This document shows positions 17,452-27,831 of a DNA stretch of 38,970 nucleotides, one piece after another; position 1 is the first letter of the stretch, and each line of letters starts with the position of its first letter. The notes below the pieces were generated by a model. It was not told the DNA's origin. It searched no databases and worked only from the letters and a program-made list of their open reading frames with translations. A program made the translations under genes and the position numbers. The DNA is from Oligoflexia bacterium (GTDB lineage: Bacteria; Bdellovibrionota_B; Oligoflexia; Oligoflexales; JAGOVF01), in assembly GCA_030432875.1 (NCBI GenBank), contig JAUILP010000030.1, positions 1-38,970 on the forward strand, written 5' to 3'.

Positions 17452-18210
17452 TTAGGGCAAGGTGAGTATCTCAACATCGCCATTCTCGCGAATTGCTATC
17501 GTGTGTTCAAATTGCGCTGAAAGTTTATTGTCTACAGTTACAGCCGTCCAACCGTCTTTGAGGATTTTGGCTTTCCAGTGGCCTTCATTAATCATAGGCT
17601 CAATAGTAAAGGTCATACCAGGTTCCAGGCGTAGTCCTCTGCCACGCGTACCAAAATGAGGTATTTGCGGTTCTTCATGAAAAACTTTACCGATACCATG
17701 GCCTACAAATTCACGTACAACTGAAAAGCCTTGTGACTCCGCATATTCCTGAATCGCCGCGCCAATATCCCCTAAACGATTGTTGACTTTAACAGCATCG
17801 ATCCCCTTAGATAGAGAATCTTTTGCGCACTGCACAAGTTTTTTGGCCACAGGGCTGATCCGATCCCCGACAAAAAATGTTTTCGATGTGTCACCGTGAT
17901 ATCCAAGTAAAATAGGTGTTACATCGATATTGATAATGTCCCCCTCTTTAAGCTTTTGCTTTGAAGTTGGGATACCATGACAAATTACCTCGTTTACAGA
18001 GGTGCAAATTGATTTAGGAAATCCCTTATAGTTTAAGGGGGCAGATATCGCATCGTGGGCAAGGGTATAATCATGGCAAAGAGTATTGAGCTCGCCAGTT
18101 GTCACCCCGGGTACAATATAGGGCTCGATATAATCAAGCAACTGTGCCGCGAGTTGGCAGCTTTTTTTCATCTGATCAATCTCGGCATCGGTTTTTAGAA
18201 TTACTGCCAT
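17452..18210 (-). CDS. map: Methionine aminopeptidase, type I
   Basis: Removes the initiator methionine from nascent proteins. The 252-residue length is that of the short bacterial type Ia enzyme. All five metal ligands are visible: D96 (NIDVTP), D107 (GYHGDTSKTF), H171 (GHGIGKVFHE), E204 (TIEPMI) and E235 (QFEHTIAI); the substrate-binding H79 is in VNEVICHGIP. A good ribosome site (AGGGAG, about 5 nt spacing) precedes the ATG at 18210. It is the last gene of the minus-strand run from flbD, 63 bp after the solute-binding-like gene, but the good ribosome site and housekeeping role suggest it may also have its own promoter. Confidence 0.97.
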   Translation of the reverse strand: MAVILKTDAEIDQMKKSCQLAAQLLDYIEPYIVPGVTTGELNTLCHDYTLAHDAISAPLNYKGFPKSICTSVNEVICHGIPTSKQKLKEGDIINIDVTPILLGYHGDTSKTFFVGDRISPVAKKLVQCAKDSLSKGIDAVKVNNRLGDIGAAIQEYAESQGFSVVREFVGHGIGKVFHEEPQIPHFGTRGRGLRLEPGMTFTIEPMINEGHWKAKILKDGWTAVTVDNKLSAQFEHTIAIRENGDVEILTLP

Positions 18211-18273
18211 TATGTCTCCCTACTTGCGTGTTTTATAGGTGAAAATTTTTAAATTTAGTCAGAAAAAATGGAC

Positions 18274-19758
18274 CTAAGTTTTGCCTCTTAAAAAGCGTTT
18301 GATCCAATCGGGATCGGTATCAAAATTAAGGGACTTCAACTGTTTGTCTCCGGGACTAAAAATACAAGCTTTATATTGCATAATAGGAAGAAAAACAAGT
18401 TGATCTGAAAATATCTTTGCTATATTGCCCAGTATACTGAGGTTCAAATCACCAGAACTTAACTGCTGTAAATATTTGTGTGCCAAAAAATTCGCGCGGT
18501 TGGCGCCTTTTTCATCAACGACTAACGAGAAGTTCTTTTTTAAAGAAGATAGAAAGGGGATTAAATTCATTTCTGGATAATCCGCATTATACGTATACAA
18601 AACTAAGTCGGCTTTTTCCTCTTGGTGCCCTTCAAGTATTTTTAATAAAAATCCTTGACTGGCCATATTATCGCTGAGAATTTTCAACAGGGCAGGGGGA
18701 ATAGGGCTGCCTGGTGATGCCAAGCTGATTTCTAAAAAATTATCTTTATCCCTAATTAAATCGTGCTTATGAGCATATTCTAATAGACCATCTTTGTGCA
18801 CACCTGTAGGTACGGTATTTCTTTCATCAGAAGCCTCTTTTTTAATATCAATAAACGGAGAATCTAAAGGTTCGAAAAAACCTTGGGTGACCGTTTGTAA
18901 TTGGATTTTACTGGGAATCGTGTACTTTAAAAATGTTCTAATTGCATAATGCTCAATTATTTTAGTATTTTGAGGAATGATAATGGTTAAATAGGGCAGT
19001 GAAATATTGGGGCAATGCTTGGAAGGGTTCTTGGCATCATTTTCAGCTAATAAAAGCTGTATATCAGTTGGGCGCAAATCTGACCCTATCTCAATAGGGG
19101 GAGTATTATAGCCGTATGCGGCAACAGGTTTTAAAATAAGCTTCTTTTCAGGTGAGATATTGGGGTAGTAGGTTCCAACACAAGAAAAATCAGTGCCGTA
19201 CGCCTTTGTGCTTTTTTTAAAAACTGGGTACCCACTTATGATGAAAGGGCCAACTCCGGGATCTTTGAGCCAATTTATGCGGAGCTTTCTTTCGTTTACC
19301 CTTTGCACAAAAAAACTTTTTGGTGCAATAGATTTTTCCGTTTTTTCAAAAATTATCTTTGCCAACTGGCCTTCCAGGAAAAAAGCTAAATCACCTAAGG
19401 TGAATGTACTGCCGTCCCACCAGTAAAGTCCGGACTTTATCGTGTATTCCCAAGTTAAAGCGTCAGCATTGGAGGCGGGGGCTTTGGGGACATCTATAAT
19501 GAGGCCATCAAATTGACCTGTTTTAGGAATGAGCCTTAGAGCAGGAGGACACAAAAGTCGTCCCAAAATAGGATCGTAACTTAAGGCGGGTCCAGGATTT
19601 TTGGACAAAAGAACATCGGTAGGCCAGCCGCTGATAGAAAGAGGTTTCCCTAGAGATATCCTCGGGACTAAAAAAAAATGGGCGATCAATAATATTGTGA
19701 GAATCAAATATTTTTTTAACATGGTAACGAGTCTTTTAAGGAAGAAAATTTTAATCAT
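18274..19758 (-). CDS. Periplasmic solute-binding-like protein (SBP family 5)
   Basis: A 494-residue protein resembling oligopeptide/dipeptide-binding proteins of ABC importers. A signal peptide is present; the frame starts at 19758, but an ATG at 19722 gives a cleaner signal (MLKKYLILTILLIAHFFLV) and may be the real start; neither has a good ribosome site. Family features: the early GWPTDVL-LSYDPILGRLL stretch; the YTIKSGLYWWDGSTFTLGDLAFFLEG block, which matches the 'F.L+.GVKWHDGtPFTA.DV.F' signature of family 5; and a late globular lobe (350-460). No permease or ATPase gene is adjacent, so it is an orphan. It may feed a transporter elsewhere or act as a sensor or chaperone. Confidence 0.75.
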   Translation of the reverse strand: MIKIFFLKRLVTMLKKYLILTILLIAHFFLVPRISLGKPLSISGWPTDVLLSKNPGPALSYDPILGRLLCPPALRLIPKTGQFDGLIIDVPKAPASNADALTWEYTIKSGLYWWDGSTFTLGDLAFFLEGQLAKIIFEKTEKSIAPKSFFVQRVNERKLRINWLKDPGVGPFIISGYPVFKKSTKAYGTDFSCVGTYYPNISPEKKLILKPVAAYGYNTPPIEIGSDLRPTDIQLLLAENDAKNPSKHCPNISLPYLTIIIPQNTKIIEHYAIRTFLKYTIPSKIQLQTVTQGFFEPLDSPFIDIKKEASDERNTVPTGVHKDGLLEYAHKHDLIRDKDNFLEISLASPGSPIPPALLKILSDNMASQGFLLKILEGHQEEKADLVLYTYNADYPEMNLIPFLSSLKKNFSLVVDEKGANRANFLAHKYLQQLSSGDLNLSILGNIAKIFSDQLVFLPIMQYKACIFSPGDKQLKSLNFDTDPDWIKRFLRGKT

Positions 19759-19762
19759 AACC

Positions 19763-19776
19763 TATGTTATAACATA
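19763..19776. promoter_or_regulatory. 14-bp perfect palindrome before the SBP-like gene
   Basis: TATGTTATAACATA lies 4 bp upstream of the 19758 start codon. It could be an operator for a dimeric regulator, or part of the leader. No regulator is identified nearby. Confidence 0.3.
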
Positions 19777-19863
19777 AGCTTTCCCACCATGTGAAAGGGA
19801 GTTTTCATGAATCAGTCATTGAAACAAAAAAATTTAGGGCTAAATGGATTGTGCGATATTTTT

Positions 19864-22212
19864 TTACTGCCAAAGTTTTTCTAGATGTGTCTGAGAATTA
19901 TCTAAGCGAAGTTTAGCAAAGTCCCTTTCTGGGGCATCGGGGGGAGCTTTGTCAATGATATGGGTTAAGAATTTTTTACCGATATCAGATAAATCATCTT
20001 GCATCATTTTTTCACTCACTCGCCAAAAAAAAGTGGTTATTTCACTCGTGAGTGGCCAGTCTAATCGAGACTCCCAGCGTCTTCCCAGAAGCTCGCTTTG
20101 GTCAGATAGCATGCGAAACTCTAAATCTAATAAAGACGAAAGACAGGAGGAACTGCCCGCAAGTTTTGCCTCATAATGGGAATCGATAAGATTGACCAAG
20201 CGTCCCGGCTTTTTTTCCTCATCAATATTTAATTCGGTGAGCCGCATGAGTAACGGAAAGCTCATTTGGCAGATAAGCTCTGGTTTTTTGGGCCACCAGC
20301 TTTTGATGAGCTCGTAGCGCCAAGATAGATGCGGATTCGTTCCGGGGAGAGCCGTAGTTCGTGTGAGGTATGTGAGAAAATCAGGCGCTAACTCAATCAG
20401 GGGTGGATTAGTGTTTAACGCCTTAGCAAGAGCTTTGTTCTGAGACGAGAGTTCTTTGTCTTTTGGTTTGAGTTGCATAAGTTCAGGTAAATAAAATGAC
20501 TGAATAAGCTTCGGAATCAGAGAAGGGCTTGAAGAGACAATTTTTAGATAATCATTAAAATAAATGGATGCTTTTTCAGTATTTCCGAGAAAAAAGTAAG
20601 CGTAAAATAGTTTGGCGCCTAGTGCTGTATCAATTTTGGGGAAAGTCGTTTGTCTGTTAGCCTCAAAGTAAGCAATGGCTCCATAATAATCATGCTTATT
20701 ATAAAAATCATGAAAGGCCTTTGCTCTAAACTCCTGAAGCGGCGGAATTAACTTTTGCAAAAATTCGGAATTTGGATATTTGGCATAAAATTCTCGAATT
20801 TTATTTACCATGGTTTCATCGCGCTCATGCTGGGCATAGGAAGCAACATTGCAGGTCTCGCCAACCTCGATGGCTTCTAATGGGAGGTTTAAGCCAGTTT
20901 TTTTTAAGCCATCGAACAGACTGCGCGCATGGCCAAGGTTTTTTCCTTTATAGGCGGGAAGGTCAAGGCAAGACATTCTGATTTTTGCTATATCTTTCAC
21001 CACAGAGCTAGGTGAATGGTGCCTCGCTTGAAAATACCTAAGTGCAGAAAGTTCATAATTTTTTTGGGCAAGAGCTAAATCAGCAAACCTCAGTCGAGCA
21101 TAGGAAATATACTCTGGCGATAGTGGATTTTCTTCAATCATAACCGCATAATCGCTGAGAGCATATTCCATGACCTTCTCTGCTTCTTTAAACCGCGATA
21201 ACCAAAAAAGGCATTCTGCTCTAAGAATAAGATGCTCTCGTTTTAATTTTTTTAAATCTTTCGCTATTCTAAAGGCAAGGTCATAAAATTCTTCAGCAAG
21301 TTCAAAATTGTTGAGGGTATAATAAATGTCTGCCATCCTGGCAAAATTGCCTGCCGCGGTGTCTTTATCGGGATCAAGTCTGATCGCCCGGTCTAGATGT
21401 TGCATGGCTTTATAGTATTCCCGGTTTTTTACTAGGATTTCTGCCACGATCGTATTAAATACGCTCCTAAATTCCTTGCGTCCAGTTGATTGAAGAAAAT
21501 CGAGCCCCGCTTGTGCGGCTCCGTAAGCTGCTGAGTACCTTTTGTATTTGAGATAGATTTGCGCTAACTCATAAAAATACATAGGGGCATTTTTGTCGAT
21601 GACTGGATCGTTAATATTTTTTTTTCTTACTAAAGCGTAGCTGAAAAAAGTGGTAGCATTTTCATAGTAGGTCCTTAGCTGTATTTCGCTGGGAGATTTT
21701 GATTCCTTGAGGAGTTTTTCAGCTCCAGCGAGCATAGTGATTCCCAGGTAGAAGTCCACTCGTCTATGATAGGGATGTTTGAGCCCATATCTAGCCCTTG
21801 CCGTGAGCAAGGTTGCGCGCGCTTCATCAAATTGACCATTTAAAAATAGGCCGCGGGCTCTATTCAGGTGTTCAAACTCACGCCCGCCGCCAGGAGTTGC
21901 GACAAAGTCGTCCTTTGCTCTGCTAAATTTGTAAAGGCTTGGATAATCTCTCGCCAGACTCGGTAGAGGGTAGCGCCAAAAAATTTCGACTGATATGGGG
22001 CGGGTTTCTTCCTTAACGCCAAAATCACCGACAATTGTATAACTTTTAAGAATTTCCTGAAATGTCTTGTCGGTGATATCCTTTTCTGGCGCGATTGCGA
22101 GAAAAAAAGGTACTACTGAAAATAATAGGAAAATAGTTTTAAAACTAACATTGTAGCTTTGTACTTTAGAAACTAATGCTCTGTAAGATTTGTTATAGTT
22201 TCTCCGTTTCAT
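19864..22212 (-). CDS. Large TPR-repeat membrane-anchored or periplasmic protein
   Basis: A 782-residue protein with a basic start and one hydrophobic segment at about 24-41 (TIFLLFSVVPFFLAIA), so it is either exported or anchored with the bulk in the periplasm. From about 100 on it is mostly alpha-helical with tetratricopeptide-like units: FLNGQFDEARATLLTARARYG (about 112-132), the clearest ones at about 255-325 (REYYKAMQHLDRAIRLDP, then LNNFELAEEFYDLAFRIA), and later units such as YELSALRYFQARHH and YYGAIAYFEANR. It has no enzyme motif. It lies 124 bp after motB on the same strand, so a scaffold role near the flagellar stator is possible but unproven. Confidence 0.8.
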   Translation of the reverse strand: MKRRNYNKSYRALVSKVQSYNVSFKTIFLLFSVVPFFLAIAPEKDITDKTFQEILKSYTIVGDFGVKEETRPISVEIFWRYPLPSLARDYPSLYKFSRAKDDFVATPGGGREFEHLNRARGLFLNGQFDEARATLLTARARYGLKHPYHRRVDFYLGITMLAGAEKLLKESKSPSEIQLRTYYENATTFFSYALVRKKNINDPVIDKNAPMYFYELAQIYLKYKRYSAAYGAAQAGLDFLQSTGRKEFRSVFNTIVAEILVKNREYYKAMQHLDRAIRLDPDKDTAAGNFARMADIYYTLNNFELAEEFYDLAFRIAKDLKKLKREHLILRAECLFWLSRFKEAEKVMEYALSDYAVMIEENPLSPEYISYARLRFADLALAQKNYELSALRYFQARHHSPSSVVKDIAKIRMSCLDLPAYKGKNLGHARSLFDGLKKTGLNLPLEAIEVGETCNVASYAQHERDETMVNKIREFYAKYPNSEFLQKLIPPLQEFRAKAFHDFYNKHDYYGAIAYFEANRQTTFPKIDTALGAKLFYAYFFLGNTEKASIYFNDYLKIVSSSPSLIPKLIQSFYLPELMQLKPKDKELSSQNKALAKALNTNPPLIELAPDFLTYLTRTTALPGTNPHLSWRYELIKSWWPKKPELICQMSFPLLMRLTELNIDEEKKPGRLVNLIDSHYEAKLAGSSSCLSSLLDLEFRMLSDQSELLGRRWESRLDWPLTSEITTFFWRVSEKMMQDDLSDIGKKFLTHIIDKAPPDAPERDFAKLRLDNSQTHLEKLWQ

Positions 22213-22336
22213 GGGCTCATTTCTTTAACTGACAAAGAGGGTCGCGTAAGGTAAATTCTCTTCACTCAGAGATATAATAAAAAAATATTTTAATCAGCTC
22301 CAAAAAAATTAATGTCACAGGGAATGGCAAATATCA

Positions 22337-23164
22337 TTATTGGCCGCTGGGAAGATCCTCATCATACTCACTATCATAGTGAACCTGGAACTCAATCCTT
22401 CTATTTAGCGATCTTCCTGCTTCTGTTCCATTATGAGAAATTGGTTTGGTATCGGCGTATCCCGCTATAGAAAGCATGCTCACAGGGAAATTACTTTCTC
22501 TAATCATGTATTTTGCGACAAACGCAGCTCGAAGGGATGAGAGTTCCCAGTTTGTGTATTCGCCTTGAGGCGGGATGTTGTCTGTATGTCCTTCAATCGT
22601 AATTGGTCTGTTGAGTCCTTTGATAATAGCAATAACATTGTCCAAATCTCTAAGTGCTGAACGTTTGACGGCTACCCCTCCTGAGGTGTAAAAGTGCCGC
22701 GCGAGTAAGCGCAGTTTAAATCCTTTTGCGTTGCGGTGGATAGAAACAATTCTTTCTAAGCCTAGAGACTCACTATCCCTAAATTTCTTATCGCCATAAA
22801 GCCGCTCCTCGATCTCTTTTGTCACTTTCGCAAAATCGTCATTGATAACTTTTACGGGTACGCTGCTCGATGGGTATTTTTGGATAAGCGAGGGGCGTAC
22901 TTGGTTGCCTCGCATATTTTCAAAGATTCCCCATCCGGCTTCGGATGGAGCTGTGCGCCGATTGTAGGGGATTTCTTCTAACGGGGTGTTAAAGCTTTCC
23001 TGGATTGAACCGGTAACTTGCTCTTGTTCCTTTTTTTCATTGCCAGCCGTAGAAAGCGCATAAAGAACCACAAACACGGCAAAAAGTAACGTTACCATAT
23101 CAGCATAACTGACAAGCCATCGTTCATGATTTTCAAATTCAGGACACTTTTTTTTGACGCCCAA
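22337..23164 (-). CDS. motB: Flagellar motor stator protein MotB
   Basis: The peptidoglycan-anchored half of the flagellar stator. The start is TTG at 23164, with AAGGG 6 nt upstream; no in-frame ATG fits. The 275 residues hold one membrane segment (about 18-40), which carries the ion-binding aspartate D22 in SYADMVTLLFAVFVV. A periplasmic linker with a plug-like region follows, then an OmpA/MotB peptidoglycan-binding domain (about 155-265) with ITIEGHTDNIPP, NWELSSLRAAFVAKYM and GRSLNRRIEF. Whether protons or sodium drive it cannot be read off reliably. It follows motA by 116 bp. Confidence 0.95.
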   Translation of the reverse strand: MGVKKKCPEFENHERWLVSYADMVTLLFAVFVVLYALSTAGNEKKEQEQVTGSIQESFNTPLEEIPYNRRTAPSEAGWGIFENMRGNQVRPSLIQKYPSSSVPVKVINDDFAKVTKEIEERLYGDKKFRDSESLGLERIVSIHRNAKGFKLRLLARHFYTSGGVAVKRSALRDLDNVIAIIKGLNRPITIEGHTDNIPPQGEYTNWELSSLRAAFVAKYMIRESNFPVSMLSIAGYADTKPISHNGTEAGRSLNRRIEFQVHYDSEYDEDLPSGQ

Positions 23165-23280
23165 AACGCACCCTTTTTTTTCTCTTCAATGTCTTATCTA
23201 TACGTCTGAACCACCGTTATAAGCTATAAAGGAGAAACTTTGTAAGCTAACCAATTAACTTTTACCCTAAGGTGGTCGTC

Positions 23281-24036
23281 CTATTCTCCTGCTTTATGAT
23301 GGCAAAAGACCTCTAGTTTCGTCTCGATAACTTTCGGGTTTAGGCCCGAAAGGATGCCTTCCACACCGATGATAACCATCGTTTTTGCATGACTCTCGAG
23401 CATCGCTTTACGTTTTATTTTTTTTCCTATAGGAATGAAAAATATGTTGGCGGCTCCAACACCGTATAGCGTCGCTACGAATGCCACCGCGATACCGGGG
23501 CCAATCATTTCTGGTTTATTCAAGTTTTCCATAACGTGGATAAGACCAAGAACCGCACCTAATATCCCTACGGTAGGGGCAATAGCGCCGAAATCTTCCC
23601 AAAAATGAACAAATACTTCAATCTCTTCAAGTTCAACATGTTGTTCTGTTTCGAGTGTATCACGAATAATGGCAGGATCAGTTCCATCAACAGCCATTTG
23701 AATTGCTTTGCCAAGGGGGCCAAATTTGATGGATTCTCTTTTTTTCTCCAGTGCCAAAATTGACTCTTTTCGTGCCGTCTGTGCTAAATCAATAATTTCG
23801 GTGCGCAGCTCATCTGGATTGACAGAAGGATTTTTTAACCAAATTCCTAGGGATTTGAAGGCACCAATGTAATCATTTAGAGGATAGGCAATCATCAATG
23901 CACCAGCAGCGCCTCCTAGTACAATCAGCGCAGCTGTTAATTGAAGAATGGAAGATATATGTCCTCCTTCCAGAAGAAGGCCAGTGATAATCATACCGAG
24001 GGAAACAACGGGGCCAAGAAGGCTGGTCAAATCCAT
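23281..24036 (-). CDS. motA: Flagellar motor stator protein MotA
   Basis: The cytoplasmic-membrane partner of MotB, forming the ion channel that turns the flagellum. It has 251 residues and four hydrophobic segments: about 5-25, 30-52, 150-170 and 183-205. The cytoplasmic loop (55-145) is charged and contains the family stretch RKESILALEKKRESI. The third segment carries the conserved proline region APTVGILGAVLGLIHVM; the fourth is GIAVAFVATLYGVGAANIFFIPIG. AAGGA precedes the ATG. It lies 23 bp after flbD, the common order flbD-motA-motB. Confidence 0.96.
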   Translation of the reverse strand: MDLTSLLGPVVSLGMIITGLLLEGGHISSILQLTAALIVLGGAAGALMIAYPLNDYIGAFKSLGIWLKNPSVNPDELRTEIIDLAQTARKESILALEKKRESIKFGPLGKAIQMAVDGTDPAIIRDTLETEQHVELEEIEVFVHFWEDFGAIAPTVGILGAVLGLIHVMENLNKPEMIGPGIAVAFVATLYGVGAANIFFIPIGKKIKRKAMLESHAKTMVIIGVEGILSGLNPKVIETKLEVFCHHKAGE

Positions 24037-24059
24037 GGGAAATTTTCCTTAAATCAGCA

Positions 24060-24299
24060 TCATATGTTACAAGCTACCGCATCTTCTGTTATTGTTTTTC
24101 CAGAGTCCTTTAGGGCATTTTTAAGAATGCTCGTTTTATGTTTTTCGACTAATCTTTGAATATCTGTAATGCTTTCGGTAACAATAATGGATTCGCCATT
24201 AGTAAAAAAAACGACCGAATCTGGGCTTTGTTCGATATATTTGATGGTTTCTAAATTTATGAGGCACGAAGAGCCATTTATTTTTGTCAAAATAATCAA
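24060..24299 (-). CDS. flbD: Flagellar FlbD family protein
   Basis: A 79-residue protein of the small FlbD family (not the Caulobacter response regulator of the same name). The first 60 residues match the family pattern: MIILTKINGSSCLINLETIKYIEQ-PDSVV-FTNGESIIVTES. The extra C-terminal 20 residues are not typical. Its role in motility is poorly defined, but it is regularly found just before motA and motB, as here. AGGA lies about 11 nt before the ATG. prfB is divergent. Confidence 0.88.
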   Translation of the reverse strand: MIILTKINGSSCLINLETIKYIEQSPDSVVFFTNGESIIVTESITDIQRLVEKHKTSILKNALKDSGKTITEDAVACNI

Positions 24300-24469
24300 C
24301 GAAGGGTCCTATCATTATATTATTGATGTATGCTCTAATTGTAGCAAATATAGAAAAACTATGATACTTTGACACCTTTATCTTCGAGATGCTTCCAAAG
24401 TGGTTTTACTTTAAGCAGTCTCTTGTTTTTTTTAGGAAAATAACAAATTTATTTTTTTCGGAGGAAGCT

Positions 24470-25580
24470 GTGGATTTATATAGTTTAGAGATCCTGAGCA
24501 AAAAACTGGTGGAGAAATATCAGCATGTTTGGGGGTTTCTTTGATGTCCCAAGAAAAAGGGAACGCCTACAACAAATTGAAGATCAGATATCTTTAGACC
24601 CAGATTTTTGGAATGATCCGAAGGCCTCGGCCCCGCTTTTAAAAGAAAAAAAACTTCTGAGTATTTTTTCTGAAAGAGCGGATAAACTCCTTCAGCTTAA
24701 AGATGATCTTGAGGCGGCGCTTTCCTTGGCGAAAGAGAGTGAAGAGTTTTTTGCCGAGTGCGAGAATACTGCCAAGATGCTTGAAGAACAGCTTAATGAT
24801 CTTGAAATACAAAGTTTGCTCTCGGATGAGCAGGACGGCAATGATGCCATAATTACCATTAATGCGGGAGCAGGTGGTACGGAGTCATGTGACTGGGCGG
24901 CAATGCTGCTCAGAATGTTTTTGAGATACGCAGAGAGGAAGGGATGGCAAGCGACTATCTATGATGAAATTGCGGGTGATGGTGCAGGAATTAAAAGCGT
25001 AACTGTGGAAATAAAAGGGGAATTTGCTTTTGGTTTGCTAAAAGCAGAAATTGGCGTGCACCGTTTGGTGCGTATAAGCCCTTTTGATGCCAATGCTCGA
25101 AGGCATACCAGTTTTGCCTCTGTTTTTGTTATTCCTGTCGTAGATGAAAATGTCGATATTGATATCAATCCTGCTGATCTAAGAATTGATACGTTTCGTG
25201 CTGGAGGAGCTGGAGGGCAGCATATCAATAAAACAGATTCAGCTGTTCGCATCACTCACGTGCCCACAGGGATAGTCGTACAAAGTCAAACCCAAAGGTC
25301 GCAGCATCAAAATAAGGACGCAGCCATGGGTTTGCTCCGCAGTAAGCTCTACGAAAAAGAGATGGAAAAGCGTCAGCAAGCAAAAAATGAACTTGAAAAT
25401 ACCAAGGAAGATAATAGTTGGGGGAGCCAAATTAGAAGCTATGTTTTAGCGCCATATAAGTTGGTAAAGGATCACCGCACGGATATAGAATCATTTAATC
25501 CAACAGAGGTTTTAGATGGGGGCATAGATATGTTCATTCATGCTTTTCTTGTAAATAAAGTGAGAGCGCATCAGTCTTAG
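24470..25580 (+). CDS. prfB: Peptide chain release factor 2, with +1 programmed frameshift
   Basis: RF2 ends translation at UGA and UAA. Translation begins at GTG 24470 (GGAGG about 5 nt upstream), runs 24 codons to CTT, meets TGA at 24542-24544 and must shift +1 to continue at GAT 24543. The joined product has 369 residues, the normal RF2 length. The upstream part ends in WGFL and the downstream begins DVPRKRERLQQIE, which aligns with the E. coli GYL/DYDAKKERL junction. The stop-recognition motif SPF is at 203-205 and the catalytic GGQ at 248-250 (AGGAGGQHINKTDSAVRITH). A start at ATG 24525 would lose the N-terminus. The shift makes RF2 control its own level. Confidence 0.96.
24531..24544 (+). 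promoter_or_regulatory. prfB programmed +1 frameshift site
   Basis: GGGGG (24531-24535) acts as the internal Shine-Dalgarno-like stimulator, 3 nt before the slippery CTT (24539-24541) and the in-frame TGA (24542-24544). The classic site is AGGGGG-TAT-CTT-TGA-C; here the base after TGA is T rather than C. Confidence 0.93.
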
Positions 25581-25770
25581 CAGTGAAAGTGAATCCCGCA
25601 AATCACGAATGTCAATTTGCTTTTCTTAATAACTTTAGAAATTGCCAAGATAGGTCATAACAATTTCTCTAAAATCACATAATATTTTTTCCAGAACTAA
25701 ATAAAATAACAAAATCATGTTATGATTAGTGAAAGTGAATTTATTAACCTTTGATTTTATAGGTTTTGAT

Positions 25771-27831
25771 ATGAATGCACAAAAGATTTTTGAAGTTGTT
25801 AAGAAAAGTGATTATAGTAAGCGCTATAAAGAACTCCACTGGGAAGGTGGTTTTACAGAATACCTAAACATGGTGATCGAAAACCCATTGGTTGCGCGAA
25901 CAGCTTTTCAGCGCATTTATGATATGATTTCATCCTACGGCAACACAACATATGTCGAGTACAAGAAAAAAATAACCCACTACAAATTTTTTGATGATCC
26001 GATTGATCATGGCAAGGATGCTATTTTTGGGCTAGACGTCCATTTGATGAAGCTCGTCAATGTCTTTAAAGCCGCTTCTTTGCATTATGGGCCAGAAAAA
26101 CGAGTCATTCTATTGCATGGACCCGTTGGTAGTGCTAAATCAACCATAACTAGGCTGTTTAAGAAAGGCATCGAAAGTTATTCTCGCACTCCTGAGGGAG
26201 CTCTATATACTTATAAATGGACCAATCTCGCTGAAGTTCTTAAAATGGAAAATCATTTGGCTTGTCCCATGCATGAAGACCCACTTCATTTGGTGCCCTC
26301 CGAGCGCAGAGCTGCTGTTTTAGAGGTTATAAATAAAAATCGGGATTTAGATAAAACAGTCCGTATTCAAGGTGAACTCTGCCCTCCTTGCCGCTATATA
26401 TTTAATGGCCTTATGGAGCATTATCAAGGTGACTGGCAGCTCATAATTGACAATCATGTACGCGTGAGCCGACTAATCCTGTCAGAGCAAGATCGTATCG
26501 GTATTGGTACGTTTCAACCTAAGGATGAAAAGAACCAGGATTCGACAGAACTGACTGGCGATATTAATTACCGAAAGATTGCCGAGTATGGATCAGATTC
26601 TGACCCACGCGCCTTTAATTTTGACGGCGAGTTTCACGTAGCAAATCGTGGCATCATCGAATTTGTCGAGGTGTTAAAGCTTGACGTTGCATTTTTGTAC
26701 GATTTGTTGACGGCGAGTCAAGAGCACAAAATAAAGCCGAAAAAATTTGCGCAAACTGATATTGATGAAGTGATCATCGGTCATACCAATGAACCTGAAT
26801 TCAAGAAATTACAAAATAACGAATTCATGGAAGCGTTAAGAGACCGAACGGTTAAGATTGATATCCCTTATATCACTAAATTGTCGGAAGAAATCAAGAT
26901 TTATGAAAAAGATTTTAATGCCAAAACAGTTCCCCACATTCACATTGCTCCACATACATTAGAAATGGCGGGGATGTGGTCTGTATTAACGCGACTCGAA
27001 GAGCCCAAAAAAGCAAACTTGACGCTCATGCAAAAACTCAAGCTATATAATGGCAAAACAACTCAGCAGTTCACCGAAGATAATATTAAGGAGCTGCGCA
27101 AAGAAGCCAATCGTGAAGGGCTTGATGGCATCAGTCCTCGATATGTCCAAGACAAAATTTCCAATGCTTTAGTTATTGACAAAGGTAACGGCTGTATCAA
27201 CCCATTTATTGTTCTCAATGAACTTGAAACAGGGTTAAAAGGACACTCTTTGTTAAATGATGATGAACTGCGCAAGCACTATAAAGAACTTATTGCTGAG
27301 GTAAAAAAAGAATTTGAAAATGTCGTAAAAACAGAAGTTCAAAGAGCGATTTCCGCAGATGAGGGTGCCATCGAAAAACTTTGCGGCAACTACATTGACA
27401 ATCTCAAAGCTTACATTCAAAAAGAAAAAGTTAAAAACGCATACACAGGTATTGATGAAGAACCTGATGAAAGACTTTTAAGATCAATTGAAGAAAAAAT
27501 TGATATACCTGAAAGTCGCAAAGATGACTTCCGCCGTGAAATAATGAATTACATCGGGGCTCTTGCGATTGAAGGAAAAACATTTGATTTTAGGATGAAT
27601 GAGCGCCTCCACAGAGCTTTGGAGCTCAAGCTATTTGAGGATCAAAAAGATACCATAAAGTTAACGACTTTAGTTTCTAATGTTGTAGACCAAGAAGCGC
27701 AGTCCAAAATTGATGTGGTGAAAAATCGTCTCATCAAAAATTATGGTTATTGTGAAGTTTGTGCTACAGATGCGCTTGGATTTGTTGCGAGTATATTTGC
27801 TAGAGGCGATGCTTTGAAGCGTGCTAATTAG
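25771..27831 (+). CDS. prkA: PrkA-type serine kinase / AAA+ ATPase (YeaG family)
   Basis: The frame is open from a GTG at 25729, but the ATG at 25771 with AGG 7 nt upstream gives the family-like start [21 protein letters not shown] (686 residues). The N-terminal AAA+ domain has the Walker A box GPVGSAKST at 117-125 and then the conserved [12 protein letters not shown] and CPPCRYIF stretches. The C-terminal PrkA kinase-like domain follows (about 410-680) and carries the [15 protein letters not shown] pattern. Family members are linked to stress responses, stationary phase and sporulation; the kinase activity is debated. A two-hairpin repeat begins at the stop codon (TAG). Confidence 0.95.
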   Translation: MNAQKIFEVVKKSDYSKRYKELHWEGGFTEYLNMVIENPLVARTAFQRIYDMISSYGNTTYVEYKKKITHYKFFDDPIDHGKDAIFGLDVHLMKLVNVFKAASLHYGPEKRVILLHGPVGSAKSTITRLFKKGIESYSRTPEGALYTYKWTNLAEVLKMENHLACPMHEDPLHLVPSERRAAVLEVINKNRDLDKTVRIQGELCPPCRYIFNGLMEHYQGDWQLIIDNHVRVSRLILSEQDRIGIGTFQPKDEKNQDSTELTGDINYRKIAEYGSDSDPRAFNFDGEFHVANRGIIEFVEVLKLDVAFLYDLLTASQEHKIKPKKFAQTDIDEVIIGHTNEPEFKKLQNNEFMEALRDRTVKIDIPYITKLSEEIKIYEKDFNAKTVPHIHIAPHTLEMAGMWSVLTRLEEPKKANLTLMQKLKLYNGKTTQQFTEDNIKELRKEANREGLDGISPRYVQDKISNALVIDKGNGCINPFIVLNELETGLKGHSLLNDDELRKHYKELIAEVKKEFENVVKTEVQRAISADEGAIEKLCGNYIDNLKAYIQKEKVKNAYTGIDEEPDERLLRSIEEKIDIPESRKDDFRREIMNYIGALAIEGKTFDFRMNERLHRALELKLFEDQKDTIKLTTLVSNVVDQEAQSKIDVVKNRLIKNYGYCEVCATDALGFVASIFARGDALKRAN

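Noticed and set aside
24369-24397. TTGACA before prfB as a promoter
   Set aside because: No acceptable -10 at 16-18 bp spacing.
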